From the NCBI GenBank assembly GCA_031411575.1, contig JANOBJ010000176.1, forward strand, positions 1 to 23,558: a stretch of DNA of 23,558 nt, given 5' to 3'. Origin of the DNA: JANOBJ01 sp031411575 (lineage in GTDB: Bacteria > Pseudomonadota > Gammaproteobacteria > Burkholderiales > Burkholderiaceae_C). The notes under the pieces were generated by a model that was given only the letters and a program-made list of their open reading frames with translations, was not told the origin of the DNA and did not search any database. Positions 1-8,050 of this stretch are shown in pieces. The position numbers and the translations under genes were made by a program. The number at the start of each line of letters is the position of its first letter. Positions within the stretch are counted from its first letter, which is position 1.

Positions 1-21
1 GGGGCCAGCGGCCGCCGCGCT

Positions 22-92
22 GGGCCGCCCCAAGCAAGGCCAGCCCCCTCGGGGGGCAGCGCAGTACACGCAGTGACAAGAGTGGGTGCTCC
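22..92. repeat. GC-rich intergenic repeat, copy 1, abutting rpoN
   Basis: A 33-base core (22-54) consists of GGGCCGCCCCAAG, seven variable bases and AGCCCCCTCGGGG. It recurs at 20078-20110 with 29 of 33 bases identical. The right half contains a small palindrome (CCCC-CTC-GGGG). After the core, a looser tail that ends in GTGGGTGC resembles the tail before gph that ends in GTGGGGGC. Both copies stop directly at the 5' end of a gene. I recognise this as the type of repeat scattered through Comamonadaceae intergenic regions; the family membership is from memory, the two copies are seen directly. Confidence 0.75.
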
Positions 93-1655
93 AAGAAGCA
101 AGGCCTGTCGCTCCGCATCTCGCAGCACCTGGCGCTCACGCCGCAGCTGCAGCAGTCGATCCGGCTGTTGCAGCTGTCCACGCTGGAGCTGAGCGCCGAG
201 GTCGATCAGATGCTGGACGACAACCCGTTCCTGGAACTCACGCAGGAAGAGGCGCCGCGCGAGGAATTCGGCTTGCCGCAGGCCGATACCCGCGCACGCG
301 AAGACGAGGGTGAAGCCGAGAGTGCTACTAATTCTGTAGCAGACTATGACCAGGAGACGGGGACATCAGCCACAAAAGATACTGAAACCGAGCTTTCCGA
401 GAGCTGGGAGGGCGACGGCAGCACGGACGTGCGTCCGGACGATGCGGAATGGGGCAGCGACGCACCGGCGCGGGCCAACAACCTCGGCAGCGACGACGAG
501 ATGGACGCCACCGAACTCGCGCGCAACCAGGAGTCGCTGCAGCAGCATCTGCACCGCCAGGCGATCGGCCTGCGACAGAGCCCGGAAGACCGTGCCGCGC
601 TGCAGTTCCTGATCGAATCGCTCAACGACGACGGCTATCTGGAAGACAGCTTCGAGACGCTGGCGCGCAGCCTGGCTGGCGACAACGAGGAGCAGGTCGA
701 AGAGCTGGTACACCGTTTCACGGTGGCGCTCGGCCTGCTGCAAAGCCTGGAGCCGACCGGCGTGGGCGCGCGCAACCTGGGGGAGTGCCTGCTGTTGCAG
801 ATCAAGGCCCTGCAGGCGACGCCCGGTGTCGATGACCTGTCGCCCGACACCCTGCGCGTGGCGCGCAGCATTTGCACCCTGCCGATGGACCTGCTGGCGC
901 GGCGCGATGTGCGGCGGCTGGCGCAGCAGTGCGGCGAGCACGAAACCGCCATCAAGGCCGCGATCGGCTTGATCACCCGGCTGGAACCCAAGCCGGGCCG
1001 CCGCTTCATCGATGTCGAGCGCAATATCGTCGTGCCTGACGTGCTGGTGGTGAAGGTGGGCCGTGGCTCGCAGACCAAGTTTCGCGTGCAGCTGAATGCC
1101 GAGGTGATGCCGCGCCTGCGCGTGCACGACATTTATGCCAACGCCCTCAAGGCGCACCGGGGCGAGGGCAGCCAGGCGCTGCAGCAGCGCCTGCAGGAAG
1201 CGCGCTGGTTCATCAAGAACATCCAGCAGCGCTTTGACACCATCCTGCGCGTCTCCAACGCCATCGTCGAACGGCAAAAGAGCTTTTTCATGCACGGCGA
1301 GCTGGCCATGCGCCCGCTGGTGCTGCGCGAGATTGCCGACGAGCTGGGTCTGCACGAATCCACCATCAGCCGGGTCACCACGGCCAAGTACATGGCTACG
1401 CCGTATGGCACCTTTGAGCTCAAATACTTTTTCGGCTCGGCGCTGGGCACCGAAACCGGCGGCAACGCGTCCAGCACGGCCGTGCGCGCGCTGATCAAGC
1501 AGTTTGTGGCGGCGGAAGATTTGCGCAAGCCGCTGTCGGACAGCCAGATTTCCGACATGCTGAAAGAGCAGGGGATCGAGTGCGCACGCCGCACCGTCGC
1601 CAAGTACCGCGAAGCCCTGCGCATTGCGCCGGCGAACCTGCGTAAAGCCTTGTGA
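93..1655 (+). CDS. rpoN: RNA polymerase sigma-54 factor RpoN; start codon unresolved
   Basis: Sigma-54 directs RNA polymerase to -24/-12 promoters and needs AAA+ activators to open them. All regions are present. The Gln/Leu-rich activator-contact region I begins at 93 (KKQGLSLRISQHLALTPQLQ). An unusually acidic Ser/Thr-rich region II follows. Then come the core-binding domain, the helix-turn-helix (LGLHESTISRVT) and the RpoN box ARRTVAKYRE at 1584-1613. From 93 the protein has 520 residues, normal for the family. The start is unclear: the frame stays open to the window edge, but no ATG, GTG or TTG occurs in it before TTG at 168, which already lies inside conserved region I. Coordinate 93 marks the start of homology, not a start codon. 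The next gene overlaps it by four bases (GTGA), suggesting translational coupling. Confidence 0.93.
   Translation, partial: KKQGLSLRISQHLALTPQLQQSIRLLQLSTLELSAEVDQMLDDNPFLELTQEEAPREEFGLPQADTRAREDEGEAESATNSVADYDQETGTSATKDTETELSESWEGDGSTDVRPDDAEWGSDAPARANNLGSDDEMDATELARNQESLQQHLHRQAIGLRQSPEDRAALQFLIESLNDDGYLEDSFETLARSLAGDNEEQVEELVHRFTVALGLLQSLEPTGVGARNLGECLLLQIKALQATPGVDDLSPDTLRVARSICTLPMDLLARRDVRRLAQQCGEHETAIKAAIGLITRLEPKPGRRFIDVERNIVVPDVLVVKVGRGSQTKFRVQLNAEVMPRLRVHDIYANALKAHRGEGSQALQQRLQEARWFIKNIQQRFDTILRVSNAIVERQKSFFMHGELAMRPLVLREIADELGLHESTISRVTTAKYMATPYGTFELKYFFGSALGTETGGNASSTAVRALIKQFVAAEDLRKPLSDSQISDMLKEQGIECARRTVAKYREALRIAPANLRKAL
323..341. repeat. AT-rich palindrome, copy A, in frame inside rpoN
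   Basis: Six-base arms TGCTAC and GTAGCA flank the loop TAATTCT. The element is read in frame as SATNSVA within the acidic linker (region II) of RpoN. The surrounding stretch of about 70 bases is richer in A and T than the rest of the gene. It is the most diverged full copy of the palindrome family seen at 3326, 10287, 10864 and 13575. Confidence 0.55.
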
Positions 1656-2908
1656 ACCAGCTCCAGCTTTTTTTACCCTGCGCCGCCGGCGTTGAGGAGT
1701 TTCTGGCCGAAGAGGTGCACGGCCTCACCGGGTTGCAGGGCGAAGACCTGCTGATCCGACGGGGTGGCGTGCAGGTGCGGGCCAGCTGGCGCGACGCCAT
1801 GCGCCTGAACCTGCACAGCCGGCTGACCCAGCGCGTGCTGGTGCAGCTGTCGCACACGCCTTACCGCAACGAAAACGACCTGTATGAAGCCGCCAGTGCC
1901 GTGGCCTGGGAGATCTGGTTCACGACCCGACAGACCTTCAAGATCGAGGTGACGGCACAGCACAGCCCGTTGACCAGCCTGAACTTCGCCGCGCTCAAGA
2001 TCAAGGACGCGGTGGCCGACCGCTTTCGCCACAAGAGCGGCGAACGGCCCGATGTCAACACCCAGTGGCCCGATGTGCGCATCTACGCCCACCTGACCAC
2101 CGACACCGCGACCCTGTACATCGACACCTCGGGCGAGCCGCTGTTCAAGCGCGGCTGGCGCGAAGACACCGGCGACGCGCCGCTCAAGGAGACGCTGGCC
2201 GCCGCCATGATCGCCGCCAGCGGCTGGGACGCCGCGCAGCCGCTGTACGACCCGTGTTGCGGCAGCGGCACCATTGCCATCGAGGCGGCGCAGATCGCCT
2301 GCCGCATCGCGCCAGGCTCGCTGCGGCGCTTTGCTTTCGAGAAGATGCTGCCGTTCCAGAGCCATGTGTGGGCCGCGCTCAAGGCGGACGCCGTGGCGCA
2401 GCAGCGCAGCGCGCCGGCGCCGATCTTTGGCAGCGACGTGGCGTTTCGCATGGTCGATTTTGCCGAGCGCAATGCCGTCCGCGCGGGCGTGGCCGAGGCC
2501 GTGCAGTTTCGGGGCGGTGATGCGCTGCAGCGTATGCCACCGGCCGCATCGGGCGTGATGCTGGTCAATCCGCCGTACGGCGAGCGCATTGAGGCAGCGG
2601 GTATCGCCGGCGGTGGCGCGCGTGGCCGCGCCAGCCAGTCCGGGAGCCAGCCGCCAAGGCCGCAAATGGGCCGCGAGCTGGCCGAAACCGACAGCGGCGC
2701 CGACTTCTTCGCCCAACTCGCCACGCACTGGAAGAAAAACTATGCCGGCTGGACCGCCTGGGTGCTCACGCCCGACCTCAAGCTGCCCGGCCGCATGCGC
2801 CTGAAAGAGTCGCGCCGCGTGCCGATGTGGAACGGGCCGATCGAATGCCGGTTGTTCAAGTTCGACATGGTGGCGGGCAGCGCGCGCGCCAAGGCTACAC
2901 CCCAGTAG
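1652..2908 (+). CDS. rlmL: THUMP-domain class I SAM-dependent RNA methyltransferase, RlmL-type
   Basis: This protein probably makes m2G2445 in 23S rRNA, the job of the N-terminal half of E. coli RlmKL. The 418-residue protein opens with the ferredoxin-like/THUMP part (LFLPCAAGVEEFLAEEV). The methyltransferase motif I DPCCGSGTIAIEAA starts at residue 200, and the catalytic NPPYGERI motif starts at residue 306. The RlmK half is absent, as is usual outside gamma-proteobacteria. A low-complexity Gly/Ala/Arg-rich insert of roughly 25 residues follows NPPYGERI. The GTG start overlaps the rpoN stop by four bases, so the two are likely co-transcribed and coupled. The exact target guanine is inferred from the family. 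Confidence 0.87.
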   Translation: MNQLQLFLPCAAGVEEFLAEEVHGLTGLQGEDLLIRRGGVQVRASWRDAMRLNLHSRLTQRVLVQLSHTPYRNENDLYEAASAVAWEIWFTTRQTFKIEVTAQHSPLTSLNFAALKIKDAVADRFRHKSGERPDVNTQWPDVRIYAHLTTDTATLYIDTSGEPLFKRGWREDTGDAPLKETLAAAMIAASGWDAAQPLYDPCCGSGTIAIEAAQIACRIAPGSLRRFAFEKMLPFQSHVWAALKADAVAQQRSAPAPIFGSDVAFRMVDFAERNAVRAGVAEAVQFRGGDALQRMPPAASGVMLVNPPYGERIEAAGIAGGGARGRASQSGSQPPRPQMGRELAETDSGADFFAQLATHWKKNYAGWTAWVLTPDLKLPGRMRLKESRRVPMWNGPIECRLFKFDMVAGSARAKATPQ

Positions 2909-2924
2909 CCCAACGGAGTCGTGT

Positions 2925-3335
2925 GTGAGCCGGCAGCCGATTGTTCTGGACACCAATATCGTGCTCGACCTGCTCGTGTTTGACGACCCGGCCGCCAGGC
3001 CGCTGAAAGCAGCGCTGGCAGGGGGCAGTCTGCGCTGGCTGGCGACGCCCGCCATGCGCGACGAACTGGCGCGCGTGCTCGACTACCCCAAGATCGCGCC
3101 GCGGCTTGCGTTTTATGGGCGGGCGGCCTCGGCGGTGCTGGCCGAGTTTGACGCACAGGCTGAGCCAGCCGATGTCGCACCCAAGGCGCCGCTCACCTGC
3201 AAAGACCCTGATGACCAGAAATTCATCGACCTCGCGGTGGCGCACCGCGCCCGGCTGCTCAGCAAGGACCAGGCCGTGCTTTGCATGAAAAAAAGACTGG
3301 AATTGCACGCCGTGCGGACATCTGCCGCTATGTAA
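2925..3335 (+). CDS. PIN-domain protein (putative toxin, COG1569/TIGR00305 type)
   Basis: PIN domains are metal-dependent ribonucleases, and many are toxins of toxin-antitoxin pairs. The 136-residue protein keeps the acidic residues expected for the active site: D9 in VLDTN, E47 in RDELARVL, the D94/D96/D97 cluster in CKDPDDQKF, and D115 in SKDQ. The GTG start has GGAG six bases upstream and lies 16 bases after rlmL. No antitoxin-like gene (AbrB, RHH or Phd fold) is visible on either side, so it may be an orphan or have a housekeeping role. The last residues and the stop codon lie inside an AT-rich palindrome. Confidence 0.85.
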   Translation: MSRQPIVLDTNIVLDLLVFDDPAARPLKAALAGGSLRWLATPAMRDELARVLDYPKIAPRLAFYGRAASAVLAEFDAQAEPADVAPKAPLTCKDPDDQKFIDLAVAHRARLLSKDQAVLCMKKRLELHAVRTSAAM

Positions 3336-3344
3336 ATCATAGCG
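3326..3344. repeat. AT-rich palindrome, copy B, at the convergent gene junction
   Basis: Perfect seven-base arms CGCTATG and CATAGCG flank the loop TAAAT. The loop holds the TAA stop of the PIN gene (3333-3335), and the right arm holds the stop of the convergent glutamate synthase-like gene (3337-3339 on the minus strand). The hairpin could act as a bidirectional transcription end or mRNA 3' stabiliser, but there is no T-run. It shares the TAAAT loop with copy C. Confidence 0.8.
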
Positions 3345-4963
3345 ACTTGACGGGCGCAAAGGCCTCGGCCTGCGCCATCGGCCAGTACAGCCGGAACACA
3401 TTGTGCTGGGCCGACAAGTCACTGTGCAGCAGGGCGCCGCTCGCCACCTGCGGCACCAGGTTGGCGAGCAGGCGCACCTGGCTGTCCTCGACCCGGCGCA
3501 CGATATGGTGCAGCGTGATGTCTTGCGGATGCTGCAGGCCGGCCGCCTGCAACAGCTCCTTCAGCGCCTTGAGTGTGTTCTGGTGAAACGAAAACACGCG
3601 CTCGGCCTTGTCGGGTACCACCAGCGCCTGCTGGCGCACCGGGTCTTGTGTGGTGACGCCCGTGGGGCAATGGCCGGTGTGGCAGGTCTGTGCCTGGATG
3701 CAGCCCAGCGCAAACATGAAGCCGCGCGCCGCGTTGCACCAGTCGGCGCCCAGCGCCATCATGCGCGTGATGTCGAAGGCGCTGACCACTTTGCCGGCGC
3801 AGCCGATCTTCACCCGGTCACGCAAACCGGCGCCCTTGAGCGTGTTGTGCACTAGCAGCAGGCACCTGCAGCGGCGCGCCCACCCGGTCGGTGAATTCCA
3901 GCGGCGCCGCACCAGTGCCGCCCTCGCCGCCATCCACCACGATGAAATCGGGTGTGATGCCGGTGGCCAGCATGGCTTTCACCATCGCAAACCACTCCCA
4001 CGGGTGGCCGATGCACAGCTTGAAGCCGGTGGGCTTGCCGCCCGACAGCTCGCGCAACCGCGCAATGAAATGCATCATCTCCAGCGGCGTGGAAAACGCG
4101 CTGTGAGAGGCGGGCGACACGCAATCCACGCCCTCGGTGACACCCCGCGCCTGGGCAATCTCGGCCGTCACCTTGGGGCCGGGCAGCACGCCGCCGTGGC
4201 CCGGCTTGGCGCCCTGGCTGAGCTTGAGCTCGATCAGCTTGACCTGCGGATCGGTGGCGTTGGCCGCAAACTTCTCGGCATTGAAGCTGCCGTCGTCGTT
4301 GCGGCAGCCGAAATAGCCCGAGCCGACCTCCCAGATCAAGTCTCCGCCGTTGGCCCGGTGGTGCACCGAGATCGACCCCTCACCGGTGTCGTGCGCAAAG
4401 CCGCCGCGCTTGGCGCCCGCATTGAGCGCCAGAATGGCGTTGGCCGACAGCGCACCAAAGCTCATGGCCGAAATGTTGAAGACGCTGGCCTGGTAGGGCT
4501 GTGCGGTCTGCGCGCCGATGGTGATGCGGAAATCATGCGAAGGCAGCTGCGTGGGCGCCACCGAGTGGTTGATCCACTCATAGCCCTCAGCGGCCACGTC
4601 CAGCTGGGTGCCGAACGGGCGCTTGTCCGGCTCGCCCTTGGCGCGCTGGTACACCAGCGAACGTTGCGCGCGCGAAAACGGCGCCGCCTCGTTGTCGCTC
4701 TCGATGAAGTACTGCCGGATCTCCGGGCGGATGTATTCGAGCACAAACCGCACATGGCCAATGACCGGGTAGTTGCGCAGCACCGAGCGCTTGGTCTGCC
4801 TCAGGTCATAGACGCCCAGCCCGATCAGTCCGGCAAACATCACAAAGGCGCCCAGACCGATCCCAAAGCCCACCAGGGTGAACAGGCTCAACAGCAGCCC
4901 GAACACGCAAAGGCCAAGAACGGTGTAGCGAACGGGATAAAGCGAGTTCAGGTAGGCGAGCAT
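3337..4963 (-). pseudogene. FMN-binding glutamate synthase family protein, frameshifted
   Basis: The protein resembles the FMN/glutamate-synthase central domain (PF01645, COG0069) without the GltB amidotransferase part. The N-terminus has two membrane segments (about residues 13-50). The downstream part carries the flavin-binding region (GGEGGTGAAPLEF) and an iron-sulfur-type cysteine motif (QTCHTGHCPTGVTTQDP). The span is 1627 bases, one more than a multiple of three. The reading frame changes within 3862-3865: up to 3866 one frame encodes EFTDRVGAPLQ, and from 3861 onward another encodes LLLVHNTLKGAGLRDRVKIG, where homologues have a couple of residues joining these segments. ATG at 4961-4963 is the start. 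It is either a recent pseudogene or carries a sequencing indel, since both halves are otherwise intact. Its substrate is unknown. Confidence 0.85.
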
Positions 4964-5275
4964 GGTGGTTGGGTCAAGTTTGGCGCGATGCTAGCGCAAG
5001 AGGCTTGGGCGGAATGCGTCCGCCATCACGCCACACCGGCCACGTCGCGCTAACTTTTATCGTACATCCTGCCAAAAAGTACCGCCGCTGCCGCAAATAC
5101 CGTAGCGCCCATGACACATTGGCCTGCGCGAACGGGTGTTGAATGGATGCTGCAGGGAAGTGGGCGCGCTAACGATGCCAGAATGGCTGCTGAATGCCAC
5201 GTGAGCCCGGGAAGGAAAGGACGTGAAATGGCATCGTTGGTTCTCTCCTGTTTCATTTCCTTCTTCTGAATATCC
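4964..5275. other. Divergent intergenic region between the glutamate synthase-like gene and phcB
   Basis: These 312 bases hold no convincing gene. They should contain the promoters for both flanking divergent genes, and they are more AT-rich near 5050-5100. I could not find a sigma-70 pair with good spacing. The notable structure is the 10-base inverted repeat at 5171-5238. Confidence 0.6.
5171..5238. promoter_or_regulatory. 10-base inverted repeat in the phcB leader
   Basis: AACGATGCCA (5171-5180) and its exact reverse complement TGGCATCGTT (5229-5238) are separated by 48 bases. The right arm ends 37 bases before the phcB GTG. It could be a long-loop mRNA hairpin or paired protein-binding half-sites controlling the quorum-sensing operon. 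No regulator can be assigned from sequence alone. Confidence 0.5.
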
Positions 5276-6706
5276 GTGCAGCCTCTTCGACCCATCGATC
5301 CCGTCATCACGTTCCGCAACAGCCAAGGCGACGCCGTTCGTGCCACGCTGACCAACCTGCAGCGCCGCTCGCTGGTGATGGAAATCTACAACCCGTACTC
5401 GATTGTGCAGGTGAGCGAGGTGCTCAATGACCTGAACGTCAGGTCGGGAGACAAAAGCATCTACAAAGGCAAGGCTGTCGTCATCAGCCTGGTAAACACC
5501 GGTCTGATGGCGGTGGTATCCGTCACGCTGACGGATGAATGGAGCGAATTCAACGCCATCAAAGGCGATCTGACGCGTGTACAGGCCGAATCCCGACTGT
5601 TTATCGAAGAATGGAACACGCGGTTCCGAATCAACCGGAACTACCAGGTCGCTATCAGCGAGATGCGGGCTTTTCTATCGGAAACCTCGCGCTGGGCTGA
5701 CCAGGCGGACATGTCGAATGCGTTGCCGCGTGAGGCTGATGGTCGAATCCGCCCCGATGTGTTCTACGAACTCGCCAGCCCGATCATGGAAAAGGGCAAG
5801 GAGTTTCTGGTCTGGCTCGAAGATGAAGCCGGACGAATTGATCCGGAAGACTCTGTCATTCACCGCAATTTTGCGCAAACAGCCCTTCATCCCCTGTTGC
5901 TTCGGGCCCCGTTTGTCTACCGTACGTTTGCCAAGCCCATGGGCTACGCAGGTGACTATGAGATGGTCAACCAGATTCTGGCCGACCCGCGACAGGGTCA
6001 CAGCACCTACTTCCAGGTCGTCAACACGATGTTCCTGAAGTCGGCGGTGGCCGAGGCGCACCGCAACCGCATCAACATTCTGGTGGAATACCTCAACCGC
6101 GCCGCTGAAGTGGCCGAGCGGGAGCAGCGGGCGGTGCACATCCTCAACGTGGGTTGCGGGCCCGCTGTGGAGATTCAGCGCTTCATCGAGCAGAACCCGC
6201 GTCCTGAACGGCTGGTCTTTACGCTGCTTGATTTCAGTCAGGAGACGTTGGCGTACACGCGCGGCCAAATTGAGGAAACCTGCCGCCGCAACGGAAAGAC
6301 GGCGCGGGTGGAGTATGTGCAGGAATCGGTCCATGAACTGCTCAAGCGCGCATCGCGCCGCGACAACGTGACGGGGACCACCGAGTTTGACTACGTGTAT
6401 TGCGCGGGCCTGTTCGACTATCTGTCCGACAAGGTGTGCGCACGATTGATCCAGTATTTCGTATCGCGCAGCCGCCCCAGTGGCCGCATTCTGGTCACCA
6501 ATGTGCATGCCAGCAACCCTGAGCGCAACGGTATGGAACACCTGCTGGAGTGGCACCTGATCTACCGCGACGAGGCGCAACTCGAAAGCGTGTTGCCCAC
6601 GCCACGAGGCGCCACCCGTCTGTACACGGACGTGACCGGTGTCAATGTGTTCGCCGAGTTCGATGTGCGTGGCGTGCGTTCCGAAGCCAGGGAAAGCCAG
6701 TTTTGA
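5276..6706 (+). CDS. phcB: PhcB-like SAM-dependent methyltransferase (3-hydroxy fatty acid methyl ester synthase)
   Basis: In Ralstonia solanacearum PhcB methylates a 3-hydroxy fatty acid to make the quorum-sensing signal 3-OH PAME or 3-OH MAME. This 476-residue protein has an N-terminal beta-rich domain, possibly PilZ-like. A linker follows with APFVYRTFAKPMGYAGDYEM, then a class I methyltransferase fold with motif I NVGCGPAVE at residues 291-299, an acidic motif II in LLDFSQETL, and FDYVYCAGLFDYLSD from residue 371. GTG at 5276 is the first possible start, because an in-frame stop lies at 5267; it has no clear ribosome binding site. The stop overlaps the next start (TTGA). Assignment rests on domain order plus the following three genes; the chemical product is inferred. 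The first half of the gene appears less GC-rich than its neighbours. Confidence 0.82.
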   Translation: MQPLRPIDPVITFRNSQGDAVRATLTNLQRRSLVMEIYNPYSIVQVSEVLNDLNVRSGDKSIYKGKAVVISLVNTGLMAVVSVTLTDEWSEFNAIKGDLTRVQAESRLFIEEWNTRFRINRNYQVAISEMRAFLSETSRWADQADMSNALPREADGRIRPDVFYELASPIMEKGKEFLVWLEDEAGRIDPEDSVIHRNFAQTALHPLLLRAPFVYRTFAKPMGYAGDYEMVNQILADPRQGHSTYFQVVNTMFLKSAVAEAHRNRINILVEYLNRAAEVAEREQRAVHILNVGCGPAVEIQRFIEQNPRPERLVFTLLDFSQETLAYTRGQIEETCRRNGKTARVEYVQESVHELLKRASRRDNVTGTTEFDYVYCAGLFDYLSDKVCARLIQYFVSRSRPSGRILVTNVHASNPERNGMEHLLEWHLIYRDEAQLESVLPTPRGATRLYTDVTGVNVFAEFDVRGVRSEARESQF

Positions 6707-8040
6707 GTCCCGCAGAGGCTGTTTCGCCCTATCACCAGGAACTCAGCGCATTCCGGGTGACCTACAGCAAGGCCGGCAGCCTGACGTCCATCGTGCTCGT
6801 GCTGATGGGCGCGGGGCTTGACTATTCGGTCTATCCGGACTCTTTCGGAAAGTTCTTCGCAGCCCGCGTGTTGGTGGCGGTGATGACGGCGGGTATCCTG
6901 GGAGTCTTGTTGACTGAAGCGGGGCGGCAGAGCGTTCGGGTGCTGACGCTGGTGTGGCTGGCCCTGCCGCAGATCATGATCGCGTGGATGATCAGCGTGA
7001 CCGAGGGAACCGCCTCGGTCTATTTCGTGGGACTGCACCTCGCGCTGTACGCGGTGGGCATCATTTTGCCGATCAGTTTTTTTGAGGGCGTGGGCTTTGG
7101 CCTGCTGACCTATCTGGCATACGTGGTGGCTTGCGTTGCGCATCCCGCAGGGCTTTCTGATCTGCCCAAGTTTGTCGGCAATTCGCTGTTCATCCTGTTC
7201 TCGGCTGCGGCCGCCGCGGTGTGTACGTACTTCAATGAGAGGGCTCGCATCAGGCTCTTTGAACTCCAGCATGAGGTGTCTGAAAAGAACAGTGCGCTGC
7301 AGAAAACCAATCAGGCCCTCGCCGAAGTCAAAGGCCACATGGTCCAGCAGGAAAAAATGGCGGCGCTTGGCACCCTGTCGGCTGGCTTGCTGCACGAGGT
7401 GAACAACCCGGTCAACTACAGCCTGATGGCGCTCAACATGGCGCTGATGGACCCGGCGGCCGCTACCAGTGCCGACCTCAAGGAAAGCCTCACCGACGCC
7501 AAGGAGGGCATGCAGCGGGTGCAGAAGATCGTCTCTGACCTGAAGACCTTCGCCTATCAGAAGCCGGGCGACTCCGGCGACCGCATTTTCCTGCTGGAGA
7601 ACGCGATCCAGTCGTCGCTGCGGCTGACCAGCTACGAGCTCAAGGGTGTCGAGATCAAGCAGGATCTGCCAATGGACACGCATGTGCGTGGCGACGAGCC
7701 GGCGCTGATCGGGGTGCTGATCAATCTGTTCAGCAACGCCGCGCTGGCGCTGCGCAGCTCCGGGCAGCCGGCGCCGCGCATCGACATTGCAGCGCGGATG
7801 GAGGCCGGGCGCCTGCACGTGACGGTGCGCGACAACGGCACCGGCATCAAGCCCGAGAACCTCACGCGGGTGTTCGAGCCGTTCTTCACCACGCGCGATG
7901 TCGGGCAGGGCCTGGGCCTCGGTCTGAGCGTGAGCTACGCTATCATCCAGCGCCACGGCGGCACCCTGACCGTCAGCAGCGAGCTGGGTTCGTGGACGCA
8001 GTTTGCGTTCGACCTCACGGTCGCCACGCCCCAGCATTGA
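6703..8040 (+). CDS. phcS: PhcS-like membrane sensor histidine kinase
   Basis: This is the likely receptor kinase for the methyl ester signal. In 445 residues it has six predicted membrane helices (about 25-44, 51-71, 78-98, 104-127, 130-147 and 157-177). A short coiled coil follows, then the H-box SAGLLHEVNNPVNYS with phospho-accepting H231. The ATPase domain has an N-box (NLFSNAALAL), a G1 box (DNGTGI), an F-box (FEPFFTT) and a G2 box (GLGLGLSVSY). There is no periplasmic sensor domain, so a lipophilic ligand would be sensed in or near the membrane. I chose TTG 6703: it overlaps the phcB stop as TTGA and has an AGGGAA-like site upstream; the reading frame is open further upstream, but that would run deep into phcB. 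Confidence 0.85.
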   Translation: MSPAEAVSPYHQELSAFRVTYSKAGSLTSIVLVLMGAGLDYSVYPDSFGKFFAARVLVAVMTAGILGVLLTEAGRQSVRVLTLVWLALPQIMIAWMISVTEGTASVYFVGLHLALYAVGIILPISFFEGVGFGLLTYLAYVVACVAHPAGLSDLPKFVGNSLFILFSAAAAAVCTYFNERARIRLFELQHEVSEKNSALQKTNQALAEVKGHMVQQEKMAALGTLSAGLLHEVNNPVNYSLMALNMALMDPAAATSADLKESLTDAKEGMQRVQKIVSDLKTFAYQKPGDSGDRIFLLENAIQSSLRLTSYELKGVEIKQDLPMDTHVRGDEPALIGVLINLFSNAALALRSSGQPAPRIDIAARMEAGRLHVTVRDNGTGIKPENLTRVFEPFFTTRDVGQGLGLGLSVSYAIIQRHGGTLTVSSELGSWTQFAFDLTVATPQH

Positions 8041-8050
8041 GTCTCACCTG

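Noticed and set aside
1673..3055. A 460-codon minus-strand frame.
   Set aside because: Antisense to rlmL with its clear methyltransferase motifs; no domain of its own.
3337..4963. Two separate genes (3337-3933 and 3818-4963) instead of one broken gene.
   Set aside because: The protein sequences join into one continuous family domain, and the downstream frame begins mid-domain without its own start signal.
3608..5053. A 481-codon plus-strand open frame opposite the glutamate synthase-like gene.
   Set aside because: The minus strand encodes conserved FMN-domain and cysteine motifs; the plus frame shows none.
5226..5245. A sigma-54 promoter (TGGCAT ... TTGGTT) before phcB, tempting because rpoN is nearby.
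   Set aside because: The invariant GC at -12 is missing and the spacing between GG and the downstream pair does not fit.
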